Shown piece by piece: positions 24,001 to 39,000 of a stretch of 64,000 nt of DNA (positions within the stretch are counted from its first letter, which is position 1; each line of letters opens with the position of its first letter). Under the pieces are notes generated by a model. It was not told the origin of the DNA and searched no databases. It saw nothing but the letters and a program-made list of their open reading frames with translations. Position numbers and translations under genes: made by a program. Origin of the DNA: Ceratotherium simum simum. Lineage: Eukaryota > Chordata > Mammalia > Perissodactyla > Rhinocerotidae. The DNA is taken from positions 14,793,280 through 14,857,279 of the forward strand of contig NW_004454159.1 in NCBI RefSeq assembly GCF_000283155.1. Direction: 5' to 3'.

Positions 24001-27000
24001 GGCTGTGTCCCAGTAAACATTTATTTACAAAAACAGGTGGCAGGGTACATCTGGCCTACAAGCAGTAGTTTGGTGACCCCAGTTCTAGATCAGTAATTTT
24101 TTCAGTGGTACATAACTTCATTTTTCAATTATGGTTATTTTTTCAGAAGCTCTTTGTTATGAGATCTCATCATTGCAATATTTTTAAATCTCTTTGAGAA
24201 TTTGTATCCATAGGTTTTTATCTTTTCCTCTCAAAATGTTTGACTATATGAATTAGAGTCTATAAACTAGGGAGCAAAATACTCTCATTTCTTTACTTCT
24301 CCAAATTGAGTTACCTCAAGCCCCTTTTAGAAAGGTGGAGAAGAAATTCAACCTGTCTTTTGGGGCCCTGCTCCACAGGATTATAGAAAAATTTTAGGTT
24401 AAAATGGTGTCAGGAGACCAAGGGAGGGTCTAGATCCTTTGTCTATGTTCTTCAATTTTTCTATTTCTTAGCACAATGCGTGGATTTCCTGCACAATGCT
24501 ACTTCAGGTGCCCTAAGGGTGCCTCATACAGACTCCCTGCCCCTAACCACAGACTTGACACCCATAGCCATCCTTTGATCTGGGATCCCACGTGCCAGCA
24601 ATGCGCTGGTCTCTTCCACCCTCTTTCCTAGACTCTCTGTCTATTTCCACCCACCCTGTTCAACATACTTCCCTTCATCCTCTTATCTGGGATGATACAG
24701 CCTGAGTCCCTAAAAGAGCCTTAAGAAACAATGCTACCTCCTCTTTTCTAGGATTAAGGTAGGGAAAGAAGATGCTAACAGTAGTTTTGTGCCTTTTTTC
24801 TTCTTGGTAATATACTGTTAGATTTCCATGAAATTTGCCTTGTTAGGAAGCTGTTTGTTTGTACAGACACACACAAACGTATCTTTACCATCAGAGGATG
24901 TGAATTTTCTCAACACCTGGGCAGGACAAATTGTTAGGGTTTCTTCCCCATTAAGTCCTTTGACTGATGGGTAGAGAAGGGGGCCTTTAGGTTCTTGGCA
25001 CACTCCACATATGAGCAGAAAAGGGAAATCTCCAGTTGAAGAAAAAGGATAGCACTTAGGTTCCATGGGATAATGGTATCTGCAGGACTGCAGACTTTTC
25101 CCAAGGCCTTGTGCAACTACCTTGCAGGGGCAACAGTTCCTGATGTGTAGAGGGTGCCAAGTGGCTTAGCCAAAGGGCCCTCTTAAGCAGGCAAGGGACT
25201 GGCATATTTCAGAGATCTACTTCCAGGCCACTGCGAGTCTTGATCATCCCTTGCCCTGTGAACACACAGAAGCAACTTCTAACAGTTCTAAATCTGCATC
25301 ATTTCCTCCAGAAAGATGTGTTTGAGGCTTAGCAGAAGGGTACACTTGGTCCACATCTCCAGGTTAAGTGATGTATTCTAACAGGTGAATTACTGCAGGA
25401 AGATGTTGGGAGAGAAGAGTCACCATGGTGCACTCAGGCCACCACTAATCTCACCCAGAAATGTTTTTTGAAAGAATAAATTAATTAATGGAGATGTTTG
25501 TGAACTGATATGCTTCTGAAAGAGGGATATTAATATACACTCATAAATAATAATATAATGTTCTGAATACCAAGGGAGGATGTTCAAAAGCAGATAACTG
25601 AACTGGTTCAAAAGAGACTACTCTTACACTGAAAAGCAAAGGACAGGAAGACTTCAACTTCCTTCTATCATAATGACTATATTAGGTAACTAATTTTTCA
25701 ATCTGAAAATAGTGAATATTTTTAAATTTGAATTTTACTGAGTCGGTGGTCGGACTTTCCCTTTAGTACTGGAAGGTTTCTTCATGCCATCTATTCTCAC
25801 CTTAATTTCAGGGTATACAAGTGCAAGCTTTCAGTCCTTCCTTCCCTAAAGGCTAGAGGGACACAGCTTTTAAAGCAGGGGAATGGCATGATCAAATTGG
25901 TTTTAAAAGGCTACTCCATGACACCTACAGGTAGAAAGCAGGTTGGAGAGGGCCAAAAGGAGAAGTTATTGTAGTAATGGTAGTGAAAAGAGATTACTTG
26001 GATTCAACTACTAGCACAAATGAAAAGAAGTGGACAGAATCAGAAGGTGTTCAGTGGGTGAAAACAACAGCATTTGGTTGTTGACTGGATTCAAGAACGG
26101 AGGGAGAGGAAGAAGTTAAGAAAGATGCACAGATTTCATATCTGAGAAGAGGCACCGGGTTAGATAATACTGAAAGAGGACCGGGCTTTAGGGAGAAGAT
26201 GAAAAATCCAGTTTAAGACACACTGAATCTGAGGTGTCTGTGAGACAGCCAAGTGAAGTTATCAAGACAGCAAGTTGGATATGTTGACATAGGAATCAAA
26301 AGAGGCTAAACTAGAGGTAAGAAATTGAGAGTCATAAAAAGCTATAGGAGTTAATGAGACTTCCTAGGAAGAAAGCTGCAGAGAGGAACTCTAAATAAGG
26401 TTGGGTGGGGGAAAATAAGCCATCAAAGGAGTCCAGAAAGAAACAGCCTGAAAGTGAGAAGGAAAAGACACTTTGTTTCCTTCAAAGTGTCAGGAAGAAT
26501 TAGGCAACACAGCTGAAAGCTGGTGAGAGGTCAACTAAAGACTGAAATATGTTCACTGGTTTTGGCAACATGAAGTGAGCACCTTAGTGAGAGCTGTGTC
26601 AGTGGAACGATAGGAGTGGAAGACAGCAGAGGGGACTGAGGATTGTCCAGGAGGCAGAGAAATGGAGCCATCAAACAGACAACTGGAGAAAATCTGGCCT
26701 TCTGGACAGGGAGAAGAAAGAGCTGTAGCTGAAGAAGAAATGAGGACAGGTTGAATTTTTCCCTTTAAGATGAGAAAGATCCAGTAAAAGAGACTGAAAG
26801 TATAGAAAAATAAAGGATATCAACATTATAAGGTTCCAGGGAAGGTAGGAAGGATGGAATCCAGACACAGGCTGCAGTGTTCTTTAGACTCCTATTATAC
26901 CATTGTTAATGAATCAAAACCTAGATTCTAAGTATAATTAAATACTTTAAAATTTAAAAATTTAATATTTTTCAGGCACACTGTGGATATTTAAAAGAAT

Positions 27001-30000
27001 AGCACACTTTTTTGGTGTGCTGTATTAAGAATACAAGATACAGACAAGATTTAAATCATGGGCAAACAAGGGGAATTCCAGAGTTGGGCCTCTGCAAAGA
27101 AAAACAGGAAACAGTGCACTCTGCTCTGTATGTACTAACTGTTGTCAGTAGCAGAGTCACCGTTTTTCCTGGAAACATAGTTTATTCTTTATAGGGAACT
27201 TTATTAAGACTCACAACTGTCTGAATAATTCTTGCCATCCTTAAAATACTAACTATTATTCTGCAGGAGGTCAAGGCCTAGAGGTACACAAAAATGAATA
27301 GTGGTGTTAGGGTGGAGGGGATTAGGGAAAATGTCTCCTCCCATTTATTCTATGTCAATTATGCCTCGTTAAAGCTGTTTAAATCTTAGAGATACATACT
27401 GAAATATTTTTGGATGAAATGTGATATCCAGAATTTGTTGTAAATTCTGCAATTGGAGGGCAAGGTGTTACATGTGAAACAAGATGGCCCCCCATCGATA
27501 ACTATGTACGTAGCTGGGTACTACATACATAAGGGGGGAGGGTTTCTCTTCCCTCTATTTTTGTGTATATTTGATAATTTTCCCAATAAGAAGTTTTAAA
27601 AAATAATAAGTTTTTAAAAAGATTCGTTAACTCATTTAGTTTCCTCCTACTTGTACAACTTTACATAAAAACTTCTGTATCATGTACTAGTAAAAATGGT
27701 GTGGCACAAGTATGAATAATATTTAATTTCATGTCTGATTTCCAACAGAACTTAATCTTGTCCTCATTCTTCCTGATGCCTTACAATTCTAAAATCATTC
27801 CCTACCCACTCCCTGTCTTCCTCCCAAAACTATTAAAAGATATATTTTAAGTTTTAAAAAAATATACTGCAGAGCTACCACATAACATATGGCTAGCTAC
27901 AACATCAACTTAGTTTAACATTGCTATTCATATCCATCATTCATGTCCTCACATCACGTTTCTTCTTTGAAAATAAAACAATAAAAATGGCTTAAACAAT
28001 AAGGCAAGGTGCTCAGTGTCTTCAGAGCTTCCATACCATTTCTCTACACTTCTCTCAGCTCTGCCCTCCTCCCTCCTCGTGTCAGTTTTAGTCTCAGGCT
28101 GGTAGCAACAGAGGTGCAGCAAGTCTAGGCCTTCTATCTGTGTGTAATGACATATAAAGGAATAGCTCTTAAAACAAGGCAAATTTCCCCTGGGTCTCCA
28201 TAGAACTTCCTCTGGCATCTCTATGAGTTCTATGCCCTGTCTTGAACCAACCCCTCTCACAGAATGTCTTATTTGGGCACAGAGCCTCATCAGGGATCAC
28301 CATGAGCACAAGGGTCCACTGCTCAAACTGTATGGCTTCTATACAACAGAAGAGAAGTGGAATGGATGGTGTGGTTATAATGATAATGTCCATCAAGGCA
28401 ACTGTCATGAAATTTAAGTTACTAGGCAAATGTTTATTTTAAAAACCTGGAATGTAAAATTCAGAGAAAGGATTATTCTGAGATTATTCTTCCAACAGAT
28501 CCCTCTTCCCTGGTTTCCCACTAATCTCTCTGGCTACTACTTCCCTCTCTCTGCTTTTGTTTATCTTGTGTAAGTTGCCGTTCTCCAGGATATCCTAGGT
28601 CCCTTTTCTTCCCTCTCCCATGTTTTCACCTCATTAACTCTATGCTGATGACTACTAAGTCTATTTTCTCTTTTCTGGGATTAAGACTACATTCAACTGC
28701 TTACCGGGCAGCTCCATGTGAATGTCGAGAGGATTTTCAAATTTCTATGTCTAAAACTGAACACGTAATCTTATTTCTGTAACCCATTCCTCCTCTTCAT
28801 TTCCTCTTTTGGTAAACATTTCTAACAGTGTTTCAAGCCAGATTTGAAAGCCGCCCCTCCCTCCTTCTTCCTCATATTATCACGCTGGATCAGCATCATA
28901 TCCCATGAATTCTTCCCTCTTACTCTCTCCATCCCCCTCACTGCCACAGCCTTATTTCAAGTCCCTGTCCCCTTTCACCTAGATCACTGCAGTAGCCTCC
29001 TAACTTATTTGCTTCCAGTTTTACAACCTTCTTTCTCCTCCCAATATTATTCACCTTGTATCTACACATATCTTCATAAAGTACAAAACTGATCATGTCA
29101 TTCACCCATTTAAAACCCCTCAATGGCTTTCCAAAACTTTCAGGATAAATTCAAAACTCTATAGCATATGAAGTCCTGTTTCTCTCTCCAACCTCATCTT
29201 ACACTACCTCCCTTCCTTACATTCTGAGCTTTCATCTGCTACTTGAAGTTCCCTAAATATGCTATGCTTCCTCTAACTTTCTGCCCTCTGCCTGGAAGGA
29301 TCTCTCCTACAGCTCCTTAATTTGACTAACTCAGGCCTTACTTCCTTATACCCTTTAGTCTGGGTGAGGTGCTCCTCCTCTGTGCTCTCAGACTGCCTTG
29401 TGAGTACCAAAGTAAAATCTACATCTCACACCAAATTTAAACTGTCCACTGGATGGTAGATATGCTCCTATACAGAGAGGGCATATAAAATATTGAATCC
29501 ACAAGGGCCAGCACCATACATGTTATATAGCAATTCATCAACAAACATTTTTGAATGGCTGCAAAAATTTATGAATGTATAAACATTACACTCACATAGT
29601 TTTTAAGGCTTAATTTTTCAAACACATTTTTTGTAACAATATAAATACTCTGCCTCCCTCACATTTCCGGAATATTGATCAAGTATAGCTTCTAGAGAAA
29701 CTAACTACTTGTTCACTTAAAAGTTAAAACTTCCTCTAAAACTATTCTCTGGGCAGCTGAGTGTGCAAACACATGCCACTGAGGAGCAAATTAAGGCCCA
29801 CAGGGTAACAGGAGGCCTAAGGTAAGAGCGCAGGGTGGAACAGCCTGAAGTACTTCTAGAAATGGACACAGAGAAGGAATTAAGAATGAAAGTGCCTGCC
29901 ATCTGGGGCAGTGAAAAACAACTGGTACTTTCAGGCTCTAAGATACTAATCACTTATGCCAATGTGGCCTAAGTAAATAAAAGGCTGAAAGAGAAAGATA

Positions 30001-33000
30001 TGCTGCTGACTTGCCTTTGTGACCTAGAGAAAATCAGTTGAGTTGTATAATTTAATCCCCCACCTGTGGATTATATCAAATAAACCTGTGATCCCCAGAT
30101 TGTGTCGAGCACCCAGCAAACATCCAGGGGCCCCACAGGATATTTTCAATTTGAGGGAAACACGCTGATCCTCAACATATGTATGATACTGTCTGAACTA
30201 CTAACTCGAGGTAATTCAGAATTTCAACCTTAGAGCATACACTCTTTTTGATGGCCTATCTTTGTGAAGCAGAGTTTTCAGTGGGGGCTGTGAAAAAAGC
30301 CCAAGCGTTGTACAACAGTCAACATGGAACGGGAAGAGAAGGTGGTGGTCTTCATTCCGATTCTACAGCTTGAGGAGCTGTATAATGCCTAAATAGGCGC
30401 ACACATCCCATAAATAATCACGGTTATTTACGAATGAAATAAAAATGTATTTTTTCTTTCAACTTATGTGTGTTATTTCTTTAAATGGCAACCAAGTTGT
30501 TAGCACATAAATATTTACTAAGTTGTGTGCACCAAACTAGTTAATAAATAAATCCGTAAAGTATTTTTTTTGGCCTAGGGGTGCCATGAAAAAAAATTAC
30601 CCAAGTGTTAAGGGCACCAAAAACAGAGAGTTTGGGAGCCTCTGAAATAAGCTAAGTTGATTTTTTGAAATATTGACAGTGTAACTAGGTACCAAGCATT
30701 TCTAAAACAAACAATAATTTTTTCTACAATGCCACATTGATTCCCAGAGTGCATGAGCTGCCTTCAAGTTGCCTCCTATTATCCACCCAGTTCATATGAC
30801 AGAAAAATAAAGGCTAACAAACACTATAATAATACAAAAATAGATTTGACATTTTTTGCAGTAAAGGAAGAGGATTTTCCTAGTGGGTCTTCACTTATAC
30901 AGAAAATGAAAACAATACCTTTCACGGTAGTAATGTCAACAAACTACGTGACATGCCCTAACCCCAAACCTCTTCCCACTTGGCAATTGCCTATTCATTC
31001 TTTAAGACCCAGCTCAAACGTAACCTAAGTTGAGGCCGTTGGGTATTCCTTGGTCTAAGCATTCAGAGCACAAGGCTCAGATTTCAACTATAGCTCTTAA
31101 AACACCATGCTATAATTTATCTATTTAGAGTCTGATTTTCCTACCATGCTAAGAGTTCTTCTATGACCACAGCTGTGCCTGACACATTAGATAATAAATG
31201 GCTGCTGAATGAATAAAAGGCTTTTTAAAGAAACAATGTCAGCTCAGTTCTCTAAAAACTATTGTCTTATCCAACATTATGACCAAATACTTCTCAAGGA
31301 CCTATTATAAAAAATGTAATGCCAATTCTAGTGTAGTTTATATTTCTGCACAAAAAATGACTTCTCTGATGGTTTTATTTTCTCTGCTTCATAGTAATGT
31401 CATGTCCCACAGAGTAATTCAACTGTCATCAGTGTTTTGGTTTTATATTGGGTGGAACCTGGAAAGCCGTGGTTCTCAAACTTTAGGATACATCCCAATC
31501 CCTGGAGTGTTTGTTAAAACACATGCTGCTGAGCTCTATTTGCAGAGTTTAAGATCCAGCAGGTTTGGGGAAGTGTGGGGAATCTGCATATCTAACTAGA
31601 CTCCAAGTGATACTGATGGCTCACGGATTTAGAAACATTGGCTCTAAAGATTTACAGCTGAATATTTAAAAAAGAATAATGGGTAATACTTAAGAGTCTT
31701 ACTACATGCCAGGCACACTTCTAAGCACTTTAAATACAGGAACTCATTTGCTACTACCTTGAAGAGCAGTATGTGATGTTTTAATATTCCCTTCAAATCT
31801 GAGAGCCTCTGGCATACTCTCACTTGACATATCTTGGCCTTTGCTCAAGTTCCTACCTTATATTCCCATTTGTTCACCTCTTGTACTCCCTGAATAAAAT
31901 TTTACAATTTTTGTATTTTTTAATTATTTGGAAAGCCCTTAGGTTGAAAGGTTTTGCTCATTAAAAATGAACAACTCAACAACAACCAAGCACCAGACAA
32001 CGTTTTTTTAGTCAATAGTTTTTATCAACAAGAGGGGCCTATTTCACTGTAGCAAACAAAGAAACACTTCTTAACCAGCTATACTCCCAGAGCTCAGCAC
32101 AGAGGAAGCAGACAGAAACATCCATCTCCCAGTCTTTCCCTGGAAAGGCCTATTTGCATACTTTAAGCTGCTGCCTGAGGGTCTGGCTTCCAATCAGCCT
32201 GCATCTAGATGCTGACTGAGACCCTCCCCTTTGGGACCCTGACAGGTCTTGGCATACCCTCAAGGACTAGGAACCACTAACAACAAAAAAGGCAGTTTTA
32301 ACAATCACAAGGTTTGAGAGATAACCAAGAACTTGGGCCAGACTGAATAATAAGGTTCAACTCCTACACGAGACCAGTCTGTCATGACTGGGCTGTTTTA
32401 TATAATGCACAGAAACCAAAAAAGAGAGTCAAGGAAAATGAAGAAACAGAAGAATATGTTCCAAACAAAAGGGAATATGTTCCAAACAAAATAACAAGAT
32501 ATAACTCCAGAAACAGAGTTTAATGAAATGGAGATAAGTGATTTACCTGATAAAAAGTTCAAAACAATGCCCATAAAGATGCTCACTGAGGTGTGGAGGG
32601 AAATACATGAAAAAAGTGAGAATTTCAACACAGAAATAGAAAATAAAAGAAAGTACCAAAAAGAAACCACAGAGGTGAAGAATATAACAACTAAACTGAA
32701 AAGTTCAACACAGGGGTTCAACAAAAGACTAGCTCAAGTGGAAGAAAGGATCAGCAAACTTGAAGAGAGGGCAGCGGAATTTATCCAATCAGAGAAGCAA
32801 AAAGAAAAAGAGTGAAGATACCTTAAGAGACTTATGGGACAACATGAGATGGACCAATATTCATTAAAGGAGTCACAGAAGGAAAAGACAGACCAGTACA
32901 GAATGCTTATTTGAAAAAACATTGACTGAAAAATTCCCAACACTGGTGAAAGAAACAGACATCCAAATCAAGGAAGCCCAGAGAGTTCCAAATAAGATAA

Positions 33001-36000
33001 ATACAAAGAGGCCCAGACTGAAACACGTTATAATTAAATTGTCAAAAGTTAAAGACAAGGAAAGAATCTTAAAAGCAGCAAGAGAGAAACAACTTGTTAC
33101 GTACAAGGGGGAATCCCCCCCATAAGACAATCAGCAGATTTTTAAGCAGAAACATTGCAGGCCAGAAAGGAATGACATGATATATTTATTCTAGGTGCTG
33201 AAAGAAAAAAACTGTCAACCAAGAATACTCTACCCAGCAAAGTTGTCCTTCATAATTGGAAGAGACAAAGGGACTTCCAGATAAGTAAAAGCCGAAAGAG
33301 TTCACCACCACTACACTGGCAGTACAATAATGTCAGAGAGCTGTTCAAGCTGAAATGAATGGATGCTAATTAGTATCAGGAAAACATATGAACATATAAA
33401 TCACTAGTAAATATATAAATTCAGAATACTCTAATGTTGCAAGGCTGGTGGGTAAATCAATAGATTTATAAGTCTAGTATGAAGGTTAAAAGACAAAAGT
33501 AGTAAAAAATAACTATAACTACAATAACTTGTTAACGGATACACAAGGTAAAAAGATGCAAACTGCAACATCAAAACATAAAACGTGAGGAGGAGAGTAA
33601 AAATATAGAGCTTTAGTATATGTTCAAACTTAAGTTGTCACCAACTTAAAATAGACTGTTATAAATATAAGATGTTTTATATCAGCCTCATGGTAACTGC
33701 AAAGCAAAAACTGATAAAGAGAAAGGAATCTAAGCATACTACTATAGAAAATCATCAAATTGCAAAGGAAGAGACAAACAGAAGAAAGGAACAAAGGAAG
33801 TACAAGACAGCCAGAAAACAATTTAAAAAATGGCAATAATAACTCCATACCTATCAATAATTACTTTAAATGTAAATGGACTAAATTCGCCAATCAAAAT
33901 ACACAGAGTGTCTCAATGGATTAAAAAAACAAGACCCAGCTATACACTGCCTAGAAGAGACTCACTTCAATTTTAAGGATACACACAGACTGAAAGTGAA
34001 GGGATGAAAACAGATATTCCATGCAAACAAAAACCAAAAGAAAGCAGGGGTAGCTATACTTATATTAGACAAATTAGACGTTAAGACAAAGACTGTAATA
34101 AGTGACAAAGAAGGTCATTATATAATGATAAAGGGGTCAATCCAACAAGAGGATATAACATTTGTATTTATGCATCCAACATGGGAGCACCTAAATATAT
34201 AAAGCATTTATTAATGTACCTGAAGGGAGAACTAGACAGCAATACAATAACAGTAGGGGACTTCAATACCCCACTTTTAACAATGGATAGCTCATCCAGG
34301 CAGAAAATCAATAAGGAAACATTGGACTTAAATGACACGTTAGATCAAATGGACTTAACACACCTTTACAGAACATTCTATCCAACAGCAGCAGAATACA
34401 CATTCTCCTCAAGCATACATGGAACACTCTCCAGGATAAATCATATGTTAGGTCACAAATCAAGTCTTAATAAATTTAAGACGACTGAATCATATCAAAC
34501 ATCTTTTCTGGCCCCAATGGTCTGAAACTAGAAATCAGTTACAGAAAAATAGAAAATTCACAAATATGTAGAGATTAAACAATATGCTACTGAACAACCA
34601 ATGGGTCAAAGAAGAAATCAAAGAGAAATCAAAAAACATCTTGAGACAAATTAAAATGAACATACAACATACCAAAACTTATGGGATGCAGCAAAAGCAG
34701 TTCTAAAAGGGAAGTCGACAGTGATAAACACCTACATTAATAAAAAAAGAAAGAGTTCAAACAAACAACATAACTTTATACCTCAAGGAAGCAGAAGTAC
34801 AACAAAGCCCAAAGTTAGTAGAAGGAAAAAGATAACAAAGATTAGAGCAGAAATAAATGAAATAGAGACTAAACAGACAAAAGAAAAGATCAATAAAACT
34901 AAGAGCTTTTTGAAAGGATAAACAAAATAGACAAACTTTGAGCTAGACTTACCGTTAAAAAGAGCGAGGACTCAGATAAATAAAATTAGAAATGAAAAAG
35001 GAGATGTTACAACTGATATCAAAGAAATACAGAGGATCATAAGAGACTACTATGAACAAGTATACGCCAACAAATTGGACAAACTAGAAGAAATGCATAA
35101 ATTCCTAGCAACATACAACCTACCAAGACTGATTCATGAGCAAACAGAAAATCTGAACAGACCAATAACAAGGGAGAACATTGAATCAATAATCAAAAAT
35201 CTCCCAACAATGAAAAGCCCAGGACCAGACGGTTTCCCTGGTGAATTCTACCAAACATTTAAAAAAGAATTAATACCAATCCTTCTCAAACTCTTCCAAA
35301 AAGTATAAGAGGAGAGAACACTTCCAAACTCATTTTACCCTGATACCAAAACCAGACAAGAACACAAGAAAAAAAAATTACAGGCCAATAACCCTGATGA
35401 ACATAAATGCAAGAGTTCTCAAGAAAATACTAGGAAACTGAATTCAACAGCACATTGAAAGGATCATACACCATGATCAAGAGGAATTTATTCCAGAGAT
35501 AGAAGGATGGTTCAACATCCACAAATTACAAAATGAGGTATACTATATTAATAAAATACAGGATAAAAATAAAATGATCATCTCAGATGTAGAAAAAACA
35601 TTTGAAAAGATTCAACATCTATTTATAATAAAAACTCTCAACAAATTGGGTATAGAGGAAACGTACCTCAACATAAGGGCCATATATGACAAGCCCACAG
35701 CTAATATCATACTCAACACTGAAAAGCTGAACACTTTTCCTTTAAGATCAGATACAAAACAAGGATGCCTCTCTTGCCACTTTTATTCAACATAGTACTG
35801 AAAGTCCTAGACCCAGAGCAATTAGACAAGAAAAAGAAATAAAAGGCATCCAAATTGAAAAGGAGTAAGTACAACTCTATTTGCAGATGACATAATACTA
35901 TATATAGAAAACACTAAAGACTTCACAAAAAAACTGTTAGAACTAATAAACAAAGTAACATTGAAGAACAAAATTGAAGAAGACACAAATAAATGGAAAG

Positions 36001-39000
36001 GTATCCCATATATATGGGTCAGAATAATAGTGTTAAAATATCCATACTACCCAAAGCAATCTACAAATTCAATACAATCCCTATCAAAATTCCAGTGGCA
36101 TTTTTCTCAGAAATAGAAAAAAACAATCCTAAAGTTTGTATGGAACTACAAAAAAAACCAAATAGCCAAAGCAATCATGAGAAAGAAGAACAAAGCTGGA
36201 GGCATCACACTTCCTGATTTCACACATTACAAAGCTATAGAAATCAAAACAGCATGGTACTAGCACAAAAACAGACACGCAGATCCATGAAATAGAATCA
36301 AGAGCCCAGAAATAAACCCTCACATCTACAGACAGCTAATTTTCGACAAAGGAGGCAAAAACATACAATGGAGAAAAGAAAGTCTCTTCAATAAGTGGTG
36401 CTGGGAAAACTGGACAGCCACATGCAGAAGCATGAAACTGGACTCCTATCTTACACCATACACAAAAATCAACTCAAAATGGATTAGACTTGATCGTAAG
36501 ATCTGAAACCATAAAACTCCTAGAAGAAAACATAGGCGGTAAGCGCCTTGACATCAGCCTTGGCAGTGTCTTTTTGCATTTCACATCAAAAGCAAAGGCA
36601 ACAAAAGCAAAAATAAACAAGTGGGACTACATGAAACTGAAACACTTTTGCACAGCAAAGGAAACTATCAACAAAATGAAAAGGCAACCTACAGAATGAG
36701 AGAAAATATTTGCAAATCATAGATCTGATAAGGGGTAACATACAAAATATATAAAGAACTCATACAACTTAATAGCAAAACAACAACTCAATTAAAAAAT
36801 GGGCAGAGGAAGTGAATAGACATTTTTTCAAAGAAGACATACAGAGGATCAACAGGTGCATGAAAAGGTGCTCAACATCACTAATCATCAGGGAAATGCA
36901 AATCAAAACCACGAGATATCACCTCACACCTTTTAGAATGCCTATCATCAAAAAGACAAGAGACAGCAAATGTTGGCAAGGATGTGGGGAAAAGGGAACC
37001 GTTGTACACTGTTGGTAAGAAGGTAAATGGGTGCAGTTGCTTTGAAAAACAATATGAAGGTTACTCAAAAAATTAAAAATCGAACTACCATACGATGCAG
37101 CAATTCCACTTCTGGGTACATATCCGAAATAAACAAAATCACTAGCTCAAAGAGATAGGCACCCTCAAATTCACTGAAGCACATTTGCATAGCCAAGACA
37201 TGGAAACAACCTAAGTGTCCACTGACAGATGAATAGATAATGAAAATGTGATACAGACACAGACATAGATACACACACAATGGAATATTATTCAGCCATA
37301 AAAAAAGGGAAGGAAATCCTGCCATTAGTGACAACATGGATGAACCTGGAGGGTATTATGCTAAGTGAAATAAGTTAGACAGAAAAAGTCATATACAGTA
37401 TGATCTCACTTATATGTGGAATCTAAAAAAACTGAACTCATAGAAACAGAGAACAGATTGTTGGTTGCCAGAAGCAGAGGGTAGGGGAAATGGGTGAAGG
37501 TGGTTAAAAGGTACAAACTTCCAGTCATAAGATAAATAAGTTCGGGGGATATAATGTACAGCATGGTGACTATACTTAACAACACTATATGTATACTTGA
37601 ATGTTGCTAAGAGAGTAGATCTTAAAAGTTCGCATACAAGAAAAATAAAATTGTAACTAATGTGACATGATGAATGTTAACTAATCTTATTGTGGTAATC
37701 ATTTTGAAATATATACATATATCAGATCATTATGTTGTACACTTTAAACTAATACAACATTATATGTCAATTATATCTCAATAAAACTGGGGGGGGGGGT
37801 GAGGAGAAGAACCTATTCCTACCTCCTAGACTGGAGATAGTGAAATAAACTTCAGCTCCAACATTCTCTCACATGACCTACTTCTCACCATTTTCATTCC
37901 TTACCTCTGGGCCCTAACCAAATGTTCTACACACACCTCAAGTGTGAGTCACGGTTTCATTCTAATAATGATTTGATAAATCCTAAGCATACCAGGATGA
38001 TTATACAGAGGTCATCTATATCTGTTTACCGGTATCGGTGATGCTTTGAATGACTACATCCACTATCTCCCATCTGTGTCCATGAACTCCTTTACTGTTG
38101 AGTCAGACCAGTAATATACAAATTACAACATCTTACACTCTACAAATAGCAGGCAAAACATTTTAAAATAGGGCAAGAAAAGTTTTAAACAAATCATTAG
38201 ACATAAAAAAGTAACCTTGGAAAAAAGGCATTATTGCCATGACTTTAAAATATACAAAAATAAATGATTCATCAGAGGACTTTAATACCTATTAATTAAT
38301 CAACATTTATCTAATAAGTTCTGATATAGTGCTCAAAATGATATAGCACTTATAATTTAGGGGTGGGGAGAATGAAAACTGTATAAATAAACTGTGTAAG
38401 ATAATACAGGAAGCCTCTACCTTTTGCTCATTATCTTTCATACCAAATTTATTTAACACAACACAGAAGTCAAAAGATAACTGGAGCTAAGGGCTTACAG
38501 ACCCGAGCTTCACTGCTCAAGGTCTATAACGAGCATTAGGTCTTTAGCCTTCTTTTACTTTTTCACTTTGGTTATTCTATAGGGTGTGAAATAGCCTCAA
38601 AGTTTATTTCAGTATTTGGTAAAGAGATTCAAGTTTTTGACATTCAAAACCAAAAGATAAAGGTTGTCTTAACCTATAAATTCATATGTCCTTAGTTTTT
38701 ATTTTACTGATTTGGCTAACTTGCTGTTTTTTTACACCTACACAGTAGTTTAGGGTATTCTAGACCTAAAACAAGTAATAAACTTTTTATTATTCTCAAA
38801 GGATTTAAGGCAGCATTATAACATTTTTACCAGTGGTTAACAGATATTCAAACTGACCACTTGAGATTCACCCTTCTGCATAAAAGGACACAAACCTTTA
38901 TAGAGGACATATGCCATTTCTTTCTGCAGACTTGGTTCTGCAAACAGCAGCCTCCTTCCTTTCCTTTTGGAAAATCACCTCTTCCCAACGCCAACCATAT

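Noticed and set aside
28223..28442. Overlapping open frames on both strands, considered as a processed pseudogene or exon
   Set aside because: No recognisable product, no conserved frame evidence and no splice sites of quality; left as unassigned intronic sequence.
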